Shown here: piece after piece, positions 27,061-34,824 of the stretch
Layout of the letters: every line of letters begins with the position of its first letter
How positions within the stretch are numbered: position 1 is the first letter of the stretch
Assembly (NCBI GenBank): GCA_900546265.1
Contig: URCA01000021.1
Location: forward strand, 1-58,686
Source: an uncultured Oscillospiraceae bacterium
GTDB taxonomy: Bacteria > Bacillota > Clostridia > Oscillospirales > Acutalibacteraceae
Direction of reading: 5' to 3'
DNA: 58,686 nucleotides
Made by a program: the position numbers and the translations under genes
The notes under the pieces: model-generated
Told to the model about the DNA's origin: nothing
The model's database searches: none
What the model saw: only the letters and a program-made list of their open reading frames with translations

Positions 27061-28661
27061 GAAGGATCAAGACAGGTTTTCTTGTTCTGGCCGCCGCCGT
27101 TTTGCTGACGTTTTCCGCCTCCGGGGCCGTTTTAGCCGACACAGCCCCCGTGCTTCAGGAGGATCTGGGCTATGGGGTGCGGTACGCCTTTTCCGACACC
27201 CATACCGATTCGGGGGCCTTAAAAATACATACCGTATCTTTCCGTCCCTCGGAGAAAAAAGCGGAACTCAAGCTGGGACTGTCGCATCAGTCGGTCAGCG
27301 GTGTGCAGCAGCTGCTGGGAATGGCGGAGGACGGGGACGACCGGTATGGGGGCAAGGTGGTCGCGGGGATAAACGGTGGTTTTTTTAGTATGGATACCTC
27401 TGTCGGTCATGGGATTCCTTTTGGGTTTATGGTGCAGGACGGCGAACTGTATACCAGCCCGCCCGTTCCCTACCAGGGGGAGCCTTATCCCCCCAACGGA
27501 TGCGATGCCTACTGTGTCGCCATGTATGAGGACAATACGGCGTTTATCGATTACGCGCCGTGGATGGATATCACCCTTCACGTAGGGGAGGCATCCTATA
27601 CGGTCAACCACATCAACCGCTTGCGTATGAAAGGCTCGTGCTCCGTGAACTGTCCGGACGCGTTGGTGCTGTATACGGATAAATTCGGCGCGTCCACCCG
27701 GACGGACAGCAGCGGGGGGCAGGAGGTGGTCATACGCATACAAAAAGGCGCGGTACGCGGCGGCGACGTGCTGGAAGGTATCGTGCAGAGGCTGTCCCCC
27801 TCAGGCGTCGGCGACACGGCGATACCGGAGGGATGCGTGGTGCTTTCGAGCTGTGATGTACATAAGGAAATGCTGGAAAAACTACGACCGGGTCAGACCG
27901 TCTATATCTCGTTTACCTACGAAAACGAGCGCTGGAATCGGGTGAAATTTGCACTGGGCGGCGTTCAATTTCTAATCCGGGACGGAAGAATCAACCCCAA
28001 CCTGGATGGCTCCGGCGCTTACGGCGGCTATAGCTCCCCGTCGCCCATGACCGCTGTGGGGGTGAAAGAGGACGGCACCGTGATGCTGGTGACGGCGGAC
28101 GGGCGACAGCCCGGCTTCAGTAAAGGGCTAACCGTTTGGCAGATGGCCCAGCTGCTATTGGAGCAGGGCTGCTATAACGCTATGCATTTGGATGGCGGCG
28201 GCTCCACCACGATGATCGCCAAAAGCGGCGGACAGCTGAAACTGATGAACCGTCCCAGCGACGGCGCTCAGCGGCAGGTGGCCAATGGGATACTGGTGGT
28301 CGGCTATGATGAAAAGCAGCCGGGAATCGGCGGGGCCTATCACACGCTTCCCACCGCGTCCGTTTTTACGACGGCGGCCGCTTCGGGAACGGGAATAAGC
28401 ACAAGGGCGGCCACGGAAGCAGGCGAGGCGCAAGAGCCGGCGCAGACCCCGCCCCCCGGCACAACAAAGGCCGTCTCGGAAAGTACGGCCGAAATCACGC
28501 GCTCCGGAGCCACGGCGACCGCTTCAACGGACAACGGGGCGACGAAATCTGCAGGATCGGCCCCCTCGCTCCTGCCGATTATGATGATCGCGGGATGTGC
28601 GGCGGTGTCTGTAGGAGCCGCGGGATACCTTTTATGGTGGAAAAAACGCCGATTGAGGTGA
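27057..28661 (+). CDS. membrane-anchored phosphodiester glycosidase (NAGPA domain)
   Basis: A 534-residue exported protein. A signal peptide (about 1-28) is followed by an NAGPA-type domain (about 60-420) with family landmarks INGGFFSMDTS, VTADGRQPG and the signature MHLDGGGSTTM. Related enzymes remove sugars linked through phosphodiesters, as in mammalian uncovering enzyme and bacterial wall-polymer enzymes. A Thr/Ala/Ser-rich linker (about 430-500) and a C-terminal helix with WWKKRRLR tail anchor it outside the cell. It overlaps the previous gene by four bases. Its presence with rhamnosidases hints at a phosphate-bearing polysaccharide, but that is inference. Confidence 0.87.
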   Translation: MRRIKTGFLVLAAAVLLTFSASGAVLADTAPVLQEDLGYGVRYAFSDTHTDSGALKIHTVSFRPSEKKAELKLGLSHQSVSGVQQLLGMAEDGDDRYGGKVVAGINGGFFSMDTSVGHGIPFGFMVQDGELYTSPPVPYQGEPYPPNGCDAYCVAMYEDNTAFIDYAPWMDITLHVGEASYTVNHINRLRMKGSCSVNCPDALVLYTDKFGASTRTDSSGGQEVVIRIQKGAVRGGDVLEGIVQRLSPSGVGDTAIPEGCVVLSSCDVHKEMLEKLRPGQTVYISFTYENERWNRVKFALGGVQFLIRDGRINPNLDGSGAYGGYSSPSPMTAVGVKEDGTVMLVTADGRQPGFSKGLTVWQMAQLLLEQGCYNAMHLDGGGSTTMIAKSGGQLKLMNRPSDGAQRQVANGILVVGYDEKQPGIGGAYHTLPTASVFTTAAASGTGISTRAATEAGEAQEPAQTPPPGTTKAVSESTAEITRSGATATASTDNGATKSAGSAPSLLPIMMIAGCAAVSVGAAGYLLWWKKRRLR

Positions 28662-28672
28662 AAGAAACAGAT

Positions 28673-30340
28673 ATGGATATACTGGAACAATTCAGTGCCG
28701 CGCAGCGGGATGAACGGATACGGCGGGATCTCTTTCCCCGCCGTGTCGTATCGGTCAAAGGAAAAACCAACGGCGCGGAGAGGCTGCTCTCCCGGGAGCT
28801 TTTGCAGATTACTACCAGCGAACCGGCTATGGCCGTGCTGGAAAACGGAGAGGGTGGAGAAGAGGCGGGCATACTGCTTGATTACGGCGCGGAGCTGCAC
28901 GGCGGGGCAAGGCTATTGTGCGGGCTTATTCAGGGGGAAAATCCGGCGCGTGTACGGCTGACCTTTGGGGAATCGGCTTCCGAGGCGCTGAGTGACATCG
29001 GTGAAAAAAACGCCGGCAACGACCACGCGCCCCGGGACATGACGGTTGCGCTCCCGGCGCTCAGCGATACGGCCTGGGGAGAAACCGGCTTTCGGTTTCT
29101 CTGCGTTCGTCTTCTGAGCCGGAACACGAAGCTGCTGCTCAAGGGGGTTACAGCGGTGTTCATTTATCGGGATATTCCCTATCTTGGGTCTTTCCGCTGT
29201 GATCGGGACCGGCTGAATCGGATTTACGACACGGCTGCCTATACCTGTCATCTGAATATGCAGCGGTATGTTTGGGATGGAATTAAAAGGGATCGATTGG
29301 TTTGGGTGGGAGATATGCATCCGGAGATGCTGACCATCCGGACGGTGTTCGGCAGGCAGCCCCTGCTGGAGGATACCCTGCGCTTTGCCCGGGAAACGAC
29401 GCCTTTGCCCGGTTGGATGAACGGCATGCCAACGTATTCTCTCTGGTGGCTGCTCATTGTATGGGATTGGTATTGGTATACGGGCAGCCGGACTTTTCTC
29501 GAAGAGAACCGGGACTATGCGCTGGTGCTTATCAGGCAGATAACCGATTTAATTCGAGCGGATGGCTCCGACACTCTGCCGGGTTATTTTCTCGACTGGC
29601 CCAGCCATGAACGCGCCGAGGAAAAGGACGGATCCCGCGCGTTGCTGTCCCTGGCGCTGGAGGCGGGAGAAAAACTGGCCGTTCAGTATGGAGAAGAAGC
29701 GGCAGCCACCTGCTGCTCCAAAAAGCGGTCGGCTTTACGTCTGCAGCCAATAGCACATTACGGCTCAAAGCAGACCGCCGCCATGCTTGGACTGGCCCGC
29801 CTGCTGGACGAGAAGCAAGCGGCGGCCGTTGTGCTGAAGGATGGGGCCCGCCGTATGTCCACGTTCATGAGCTATTATTTGCTGAAAATTGCGGCGGCGG
29901 AGGATATGAAAGCGGCGTTGGAGATGCTCGAGACGTATTATGGGGGGATGCTGGAGCGTGGAGCCACTACCTTCTGGGAGGACTTTGACGTCGATTGGCT
30001 GGAGAACAGCGGCCGGATCGACGAGCCGGTGCCGGAGGGGATGCAGGATATTCACGGGGATAACGGCGCTTTCTGCTATAAGGGCTTGCGCCACAGCCTT
30101 TGTCACGGCTGGGCCTCGGGACCCACGGCGTTTTTGGCGGAAGACGTGCTGGGCATCCATATTTTAGAGGCAGGATGCGGCGCGATCGAGCTGCGGCCAA
30201 AGCTGGGCGATCTTCAATGGGCGAGGGGGACCTATCCGACGCCCTTAGGTATCCTGCGCGTGGAGCACTGCCGGCAGCCGGACGGTGATATCCGGACTAC
30301 GTGGGATGCACCCGCAGGCATGCGAGTAGTATTGCCATAG
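28673..30340 (+). CDS. GH78-like alpha-L-rhamnosidase
   Basis: A 555-residue cytoplasmic protein related to family GH78. An N-terminal beta-domain (about 60-180; GILLDYGAELHGGARL and RLTFGESASEALSD) leads into an (alpha/alpha)6 barrel. The motif WDGIKRDRLVWVGDMHPE corresponds to the acidic catalytic region, where GH78 has D-x-x-R-E/D. A C-terminal beta-domain (IELRPKLGDLQWARGTYPTP) closes the protein. It lacks the extra N-terminal modules of larger members. The start is uncertain. ATG at 28673 follows GAGGTG by about 12 bases, and ATG at 28634 would overlap the upstream gene. Last gene of the hydrolase cluster. Confidence 0.85.
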   Translation: MDILEQFSAAQRDERIRRDLFPRRVVSVKGKTNGAERLLSRELLQITTSEPAMAVLENGEGGEEAGILLDYGAELHGGARLLCGLIQGENPARVRLTFGESASEALSDIGEKNAGNDHAPRDMTVALPALSDTAWGETGFRFLCVRLLSRNTKLLLKGVTAVFIYRDIPYLGSFRCDRDRLNRIYDTAAYTCHLNMQRYVWDGIKRDRLVWVGDMHPEMLTIRTVFGRQPLLEDTLRFARETTPLPGWMNGMPTYSLWWLLIVWDWYWYTGSRTFLEENRDYALVLIRQITDLIRADGSDTLPGYFLDWPSHERAEEKDGSRALLSLALEAGEKLAVQYGEEAAATCCSKKRSALRLQPIAHYGSKQTAAMLGLARLLDEKQAAAVVLKDGARRMSTFMSYYLLKIAAAEDMKAALEMLETYYGGMLERGATTFWEDFDVDWLENSGRIDEPVPEGMQDIHGDNGAFCYKGLRHSLCHGWASGPTAFLAEDVLGIHILEAGCGAIELRPKLGDLQWARGTYPTPLGILRVEHCRQPDGDIRTTWDAPAGMRVVLP

Positions 30341-30533
30341 GCTCCGTGAAAAGCCTTTTACAGGCACCGTGGGTATGGCTGTGCTCTAATAAAGGCTTGA
30401 AATTGGGTTTGTAGATAATATTTTGGAATATCTATTGACAAGTACTATATATACAATTGTAATTGATTTTTGTGCCTTGCTGCTTATACCAGTGGCATTG
30501 CATACGTTGTTAAGTTTGTACGTTGTTCAAGAG
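30341..30533. other. A+T-rich spacer, no gene seen
   Basis: The spacer after the GH78 gene contains no convincing frame. Base composition drops sharply (for example around 30420-30480), which suggests a junction with a different DNA segment. Confidence 0.5.
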
Positions 30534-30718
30534 TAGAGGTAATGCCCATTCGCTGTTGCGGTTGGGCAAACAGTGGTTATGCGCCGGCCTCAAGTGTTTT
30601 CGAAGTTGAGAGAATGAAAATACCGTGAGGGTATTGTATCCTGCGGGCATTGATAAAATGAATACAGGCTGCATAGGCCACAAAACCGTTAGAAAGATTG
30701 GTTTTGCGGCCTTTTTTT
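30534..30718 (+). ncRNA. candidate structured RNA ending in an intrinsic terminator
   Basis: A noncoding stretch in which AATGCCC (30541-30547) can pair with GGGCATT (30645-30651) around local hairpins: CTCAA/TTGAG (30589-30610) and AATACC-GTGAG-GGTATT (30619-30635). An alternative stem GCCCA/TGGGC (30544-30567) competes with the outer pair. A terminator-like hairpin (30676-30711) with a run of seven T follows. Layout is like that of a small independent RNA or a guide-like RNA of a transposon. The family was not recognised. Confidence 0.4.
30676..30718 (+). terminator. intrinsic terminator
   Basis: GGCCACAAAACC and GGTTTTGCGGCC pair around a 12-base loop, with one weak pair, and are followed by TTTTTTT. 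This is a strong plus-strand terminator for whatever is transcribed from upstream. Confidence 0.85.
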
Positions 30719-30719
30719 C

Positions 30720-31195
30720 TGCAAATAAGCAAATGGACGCTTCCTCTATACCGGGACAGCCACCCCGGTAACAGAAACCATGCTTATGACCATTCCTTTC
30801 CGCTGCGCTGCAAGGCACCAAAGGGAGTGAAACACGGGAGCCTATAACGCAGCAATTTGTAATTTGTTAGAATAGGCTTGAGGAAGCAGGCACACTACAC
30901 AGCACGTGAAGGTGAGTAGGCTCGGCCTTACGCTGGACTGAATGCTTATGTGTGCCGGACGCTCTTTCAAGCACCAATGAATAGGGCTTTGCACCCTGTA
31001 ACCTTATCTTTGGAGAGACGGACTACTTCAATCTTTCAGTGAACGTCCAGTCCCTGCCTGCTCCCTCGAATACGGTTTTGAGGGGATGTGTTATGCTTAA
31101 AATCATTTACCGTGTCTGTTGCGGGATGGATGTCCACAAGTCCTTTATTGTTGCCTGTATCGCCTCTACCAATGAGCAGGGCGTGACAGCCTATT
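30720..31195 (+). mobile_element. IS110-family insertion sequence remnant (left end plus 5' of transposase)
   Basis: The segment comprises a noncoding leader of about 360 bases and the first codons of an IS110-type recombinase, cut off at about 31195. In IS110 elements the noncoding end next to the recombinase start encodes the bridge RNA that specifies target and donor DNA. Short stems such as ACCGGG/CCCGGT (about 30753-30772) are present here. The left boundary cannot be fixed from sequence alone. Confidence 0.6.
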
Positions 31196-31242
31196 ATGGC
31201 AGAGGTTCGCGCTTTGCCGAAAAAATAAAAGGAGTGTTGTAA
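31092..31242 (+). pseudogene. truncated IS110-family transposase, N-terminus only
   Basis: ATG at about 31092 (MLKIIYRVCCGMDVHKSFIV) is followed by ACIASTNEQGVTAYY, the RuvC-like start of IS110 (DEDD) recombinases with the first catalytic Asp in GMDVHK. After about 35 residues the match ends and the frame runs into unrelated DNA (GRGSRFAEKIKGVL) to a stop just before the holin-like gene. The remaining catalytic residues and the C-terminal Ser domain are absent, so it is inactive. Confidence 0.82.
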
Positions 31243-31244
31243 AA

Positions 31245-31553
31245 ATGCAAGGCATCATCTTAATCCTAGCCCTGGCTGTCGTCGTGGAGGCCGTCGTGGA
31301 GTACATCAAAAGCATCGGGAAAATGTTTGCGACCGGCGACTGGAAAACCGCCGTAACCCAGCTCTCGGCGGCGGCGATCGCCATCGCCCTGTGCTTAGCC
31401 GCGGGTGCTGACCTGTTCGCCGCGCTGGGGCTGAATTTCGACCTGTGGTGGATTGGTGTTGTCCTGACGGGCTTGTTCGCCTCCCGGGACGCCAACTACG
31501 TCAGCGACATCATCCGCAAGTTGCAGGCCGTGGGGAAACCAAAAGCGGAATAG
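31245..31553 (+). CDS. phage holin-like small membrane protein (orphan copy)
   Basis: A 102-residue protein with an N-terminal hydrophobic helix (ILILALAVVVEAVVEYI), a central helix (LSAAAIAIALCLAAGADLFA) and a final segment ASRDANYVSDIIRKLQ. It is strongly similar over its whole length to the protein at 58052-58357, which sits in a phage-like lysis module. A clear ribosome site (AAAAGGAGTG) precedes ATG at 31245. Holins of this kind permeabilise the membrane for an endolysin. Here there is no partner gene, since IS110 debris abuts it on the left, so it is probably a stranded prophage relic. Confidence 0.75.
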   Translation: MQGIILILALAVVVEAVVEYIKSIGKMFATGDWKTAVTQLSAAAIAIALCLAAGADLFAALGLNFDLWWIGVVLTGLFASRDANYVSDIIRKLQAVGKPKAE

Positions 31554-31565
31554 GTACATAGAAAA

Positions 31566-31595
31566 AGCCGGGCGGGGATTACTCCTCGTCCGGCT
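31566..31595 (+). terminator. hairpin after the holin-like gene
   Basis: AGCCGG...CCGGCT stem, extended by imperfect G/C pairs, lies 12 bases past the stop codon. The T-tract is weak. It plausibly ends the holin-like transcript. Confidence 0.55.
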
Positions 31596-31921
31596 CTTAA
31601 GTTAACAAAATAAAACGAAAAAGCGCCCCATATCTGGAGCGCATTTCTACCGACGCCACTGAACCGACAGCAACACATGCTGCTTACAATCTCTTGCGGC
31701 TATAGTGGACTTATCTCGGTAGCTATATTATATAACATAGTAATTAATAGAAAAAAGCAATATCTTAATTAGGTAAAATCGGGGGCTTCCGGTTCTCACC
31801 GGCGGCTCCCGCTTTTCCTTTTGCCTACAGATCTATAACGATGCAATTCAGAATCTCTCCAACATTTACCAATACAAAAACACCCACCGCCGTCTTATAA
31901 TTGGCGGTAGGGGGTGTTGCT
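31596..31921. other. intergenic, no gene seen
   Basis: About 325 bases with low G+C. A short inverted repeat around GGCTTCCGG...CCGGCGGCTCCCGC (31782-31815) is the only structure noticed. No convincing coding frame. Confidence 0.45.
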
Positions 31922-32173
31922 GTGAAGGCCAAAGCGTATCCAAGACGCGGAACCGTAAAGCCTATAGCCATGACGCACAACGAATATGCGCGAACTGACC
32001 CGCGATATGTATCGACAACATTATATGCTTCGCCAAACGGGAAATTTTATTTGAAGGTATTGTGCGGCCCGGATAGTTTCATCGGGAACGGAAAGGCGTG
32101 GAGAGTGGAACGCTGGCCGGTAAGCCGTGAAGAAGCACGGTTTTGGTTATACGGAGCGCGTTTACGCGATTGA
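31922..32173 (+). CDS. small hypothetical protein near attR
   Basis: An 83-residue basic protein of unknown family with GTG start at 31922 preceded by GGTAGGGGGTG. It has no signal peptide or membrane helix. A compact alpha/beta fold seems likely (YVSTTLYASPNGKFYLKVL and KAWRVERWPVSREEARFWLY). Its position 140 bases from the attachment site, where recombination directionality genes often sit, is suggestive, but no such function can be read from the sequence. Confidence 0.55.
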   Translation: MKAKAYPRRGTVKPIAMTHNEYARTDPRYVSTTLYASPNGKFYLKVLCGPDSFIGNGKAWRVERWPVSREEARFWLYGARLRD

Positions 32174-32176
32174 TTT

Positions 32177-32200
32177 TTTACTTGCATGTTTACTTGCATG
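32177..32200. repeat. tandem 12-bp direct repeats next to attR
   Basis: TTTACTTGCATG occurs twice back to back (32177-32188 and 32189-32200), 114 bases from the attachment core. CTGTTTT-type repeats follow at 32207-32232. Short direct repeats at this distance resemble arm-type binding sites of tyrosine integrases. Confidence 0.6.
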
Positions 32201-32264
32201 CTAATGCTGTTTTACACTGTTTTGTGCTGTTTTTTCGCCAATCGTTAATATGGCTACAAATAAT

Positions 32265-32311
32265 AAATGCACCCGAAAATCCGCATTACTGCTAGGTTTT
32301 CGGGTGCATTT
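32265..32311 (-). terminator. terminator-like hairpin downstream of tRNA-Arg
   Basis: AAATGCACCCGAAAA and its exact complement form a 15-bp stem immediately 3' of the minus-strand tRNA. It lies on the island side of the attachment core, so the island brings its own terminator for the tRNA. Confidence 0.7.
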
Positions 32312-32313
32312 AC

Positions 32314-32362
32314 TTTGGTCCGCCCGGAGGGATTCGAACCCCCGGCCTTTGGAATCGGAATC
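32314..32362 (-). repeat. attR: 49-bp direct repeat within tRNA-Arg
   Basis: Perfectly identical to 19-67 in the same orientation. Beyond 32362 the two copies diverge at once, which fixes one edge of the recombination core. Confidence 0.93.
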
Positions 32363-32392
32363 CACTGCGATATCCAGCTTCGCCACGGGCGG
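32316..32392 (-). tRNA. tRNA-Arg(CCG)
   Basis: On the minus strand the acceptor stem CCGCCCG/CGGGCGG, D-arm GCGA/TCGC, anticodon loop TTCCGAT with anticodon CCG, five-base variable loop, T-arm with TTCGAAT loop, discriminator A and encoded CCA are all present. One G-A mismatch closes the anticodon stem. The gene is intact because the integrated island restored its 3' end. The part from the anticodon loop to CCA is the 49-bp attR. Confidence 0.92.
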
Positions 32393-32575
32393 ATAGTTTC
32401 CCTTTCAAAAGGGCATATTAATTCTACTACGTCCCGGCGGATTTTGCAAGTCCTATTTTTGATTTTTCTTGTCGATGGGACGATATTCCATAAGGTGGGA
32501 CGCTTTTTCTCTTGTTTTTTATAAAAAAGCCGGTAAAATACTCACAGAATCATCTTTTAAAAGGAAGTGTTTGCT

Positions 32576-34747
32576 TTGGCGATAACTTTTTTGAAAGACA
32601 CAGGCACATTTTATCTCGCGACGGATCGCACCTGCTATATGTTCCGTATTTTTGACAAGGGCTATCTGCTGAGCACCTATTGGGGAACAAAAATCCAGCC
32701 GGCCGATTTGACCCGGCTCTGGCAGCCGTTCCCCAGCGGGTTCTCGCCGGTTTACAGCGGCGCGGCGGATAGCCGGCATTCGTTGGATCTCATTCCCACC
32801 GAGTATCCGGTGTACGGCGGCGGGGATTTCCGGGTGCCGGCCTTCTCCGCCCGGTTTGAAACCGGCAGCCGCCTGTTGGATCTCACCTACCGCTCCCATG
32901 TCATTTTCGACGGCTGTATCGAGCCCCAGGGGCTGCCGGGCCTGTCCGGCGGGGAGCAGACCCTGGAGGTGACCCTGGCCGACGAGTTCACCGGCCTGAC
33001 GGTGGTGCTCCGCTATGTGGTGTATCCCGCCTGCGACGTGATTACCCGCAACGTCCGGGTGATCAACGCCACCGGCGCGCCGGTGGATTTGACCCGCGTG
33101 CTCAGTGCCAGCGTGGATTTGCCAGACAGCCGGTGGGACATGATCGGCCTGTACGGCATCCATTGCCGGGAGCGGCAAATCGATCGCACCCCTCTGCGCC
33201 GCGGGGTCAACGCTGTGGAGAGCCGCCGGGGCGCGTCCAGCCATCAGCATAACCCCTTCCTGGCCCTCGCCGCGCCCGAGACCACCGAGACAGCGGGCGA
33301 GTGCTACGGCGCGACGCTGATTTACAGCGGCAACTTCCTGGCCCAGGCGGAGGTCACGCCCTTCGGACAGACCAGGATGCAAATAGGGATCCATCCGGCC
33401 GACTTCTCCTGGCGGCTGGAGGACGGGGAGACCTTCACCGCCCCCGAGGCCATCCTCACCTACTCGGGCAGCGGCCTTGGACGCCTGTCCCGGAACTTCC
33501 ACCAGGCCATCAAATACCACCTGGGGCACACCAAAATCCGCAACAAGCCCCGGCCCATCGTCATCAACAACTGGGAGGCCACCTATTTCCAGTTCAACGA
33601 GGAAAAGCTGCTGGAACTGATAGAGAGCTGCCGGGGGATGGGCATCGATACCTTTGTGCTGGACGACGGCTGGTTCGGCCATCGGGACGACGACACTACC
33701 TCCCTGGGCGACTGGTTCGTGGACAAGCGCAAGCTGCCCCATGGGCTGACCCCCATCATTGAAAAATGCGAGGAGCTGGGCATGACCTTCGGGCTGTGGT
33801 TCGAGCCGGAGATGATTTCGGAGGACAGCGATCTGTACCGTGCCCATCCCGACTGGTGCATCCGGCAGGAGGGCCGCCCCTATTGCCTGGGCCGGAAGCA
33901 GCTGATTCTCGACCTGTCCCGGCAAGAGGTGCTGGACTACCTCAAGGAGACGGTGGGCGGGATGCTGGCGGCCAACCGGATTTCCTATGTCAAGTGGGAC
34001 ATGAACCGCCACATGACCGACGCCTATTCCGCCGCCCTGCCGCCGGAACGGCAGCCGGAGCTTTTTCACCGGTATATCCTCAATCTCTACGCCCTGCTGG
34101 ATTACCTGACCACGACGTTCCCGGACGTGATTTTCGAGGGCTGCTCGGGCGGCGGCGGCCGGTTTGACGCGGGGATGCTGTATTATGACCCCCAGATTTG
34201 GACCAGCGACGATTCCGACGCCATTGAGCGGCTGCGCATCCAATATGGCACCTCCCTGGTCTATCCGCCGCAGGCCATGACCGCCCATGTCTCCGCCTGC
34301 CCCAACCATCAGGTGGGGCGCGTCACCCCCTTCCGCACCCGGGGCCTGGTGGCCATGAGCGCCTCCTTCGGGTATGAGCTCAATCCGCTGGAACTCAGCG
34401 AGGAGGAGCGCCGGCAAATCGCGGAGCAGACCGCCCGCTATCACGCGCTGGGCAGCCTAATCACCGACGGGGATTTTTACCGTTTGGTCAGCCCCTTTGA
34501 AACCAACAGCTGCGCCTGGATGTTCGTCTCCCCGGACAAGAGCCGGGCGGTGGCCACCTATGTGCGGGCGCTGACCGAGCCCGGCCTGGCGGCCCGTCTT
34601 AAGCTGATGGGTCTCGACCCGGACGCCCGCTATCATATCGACGAGCTGGACGCCGATTTCGGCGGCGGCGAGCTGATGTTCGCCGGGCTGGGCATTCCGG
34701 TTCTCAAGGACTTCGAGGCCCTGTCCTTCACATTGACCCGTGTATAA
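32576..34747 (+). CDS. GH36 alpha-galactosidase
   Basis: A 723-residue cytoplasmic enzyme that removes terminal alpha-galactose from raffinose-type and related oligosaccharides. The N-terminal beta-sandwich (about 1-310) leads into the TIM barrel, which has VINNWEATYF, TFVLDDGWFG, the nucleophile motif YVKWDMNR (Asp475) and the acid/base motif WTSDDSD (Asp545). The C-terminal beta-domain is complete. The start is probably TTG at 32576, because AAGGAAG lies 8 bases before it. GTG at 32567 overlaps that ribosome site. It is the first chromosomal gene beyond the island and is G+C-rich like its right-hand neighbours. Confidence 0.94.
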   Translation: MAITFLKDTGTFYLATDRTCYMFRIFDKGYLLSTYWGTKIQPADLTRLWQPFPSGFSPVYSGAADSRHSLDLIPTEYPVYGGGDFRVPAFSARFETGSRLLDLTYRSHVIFDGCIEPQGLPGLSGGEQTLEVTLADEFTGLTVVLRYVVYPACDVITRNVRVINATGAPVDLTRVLSASVDLPDSRWDMIGLYGIHCRERQIDRTPLRRGVNAVESRRGASSHQHNPFLALAAPETTETAGECYGATLIYSGNFLAQAEVTPFGQTRMQIGIHPADFSWRLEDGETFTAPEAILTYSGSGLGRLSRNFHQAIKYHLGHTKIRNKPRPIVINNWEATYFQFNEEKLLELIESCRGMGIDTFVLDDGWFGHRDDDTTSLGDWFVDKRKLPHGLTPIIEKCEELGMTFGLWFEPEMISEDSDLYRAHPDWCIRQEGRPYCLGRKQLILDLSRQEVLDYLKETVGGMLAANRISYVKWDMNRHMTDAYSAALPPERQPELFHRYILNLYALLDYLTTTFPDVIFEGCSGGGGRFDAGMLYYDPQIWTSDDSDAIERLRIQYGTSLVYPPQAMTAHVSACPNHQVGRVTPFRTRGLVAMSASFGYELNPLELSEEERRQIAEQTARYHALGSLITDGDFYRLVSPFETNSCAWMFVSPDKSRAVATYVRALTEPGLAARLKLMGLDPDARYHIDELDADFGGGELMFAGLGIPVLKDFEALSFTLTRV

Positions 34748-34824
34748 AATTTCCAGGAGATGTCTGCGATAATCCTCTGTCCCGCCGGGAACGCTAAAGC
34801 CAAACAAGGAAAGGCGGGACAACT

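Larger units (their letters stand above)
19..32362. mobile_element. tRNA-Arg-integrated genomic island carrying a glycan-utilisation locus
   Basis: The segment is bounded by perfect 49-bp direct repeats (19-67 and 32314-32362), the right one being part of an intact tRNA gene. The island lies downstream of the tRNA 3' end and its far boundary carries only the 3' tRNA fragment, as expected for site-specific integration. Base composition inside is visibly less G+C-rich than the chromosome to the right. Cargo is dominated by sugar transport and glycoside hydrolase genes. No integrase, excisionase or conjugation gene is visible, so the island seems immobile now or depends on functions supplied in trans. 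The right end contains IS110 debris and a phage-type holin gene, suggesting the recombination module was lost there. Confidence 0.88.

Noticed and set aside
30510..30821. Minus-strand frame of about 100 codons
   Set aside because: It crosses the strong plus-strand terminator and RNA stems, has no family match and no ribosome site.
32519..34444. Open frame of about 640 codons on the minus strand
   Set aside because: It is the complement of the clear GH36 gene. Its composition is that of a shadow frame.
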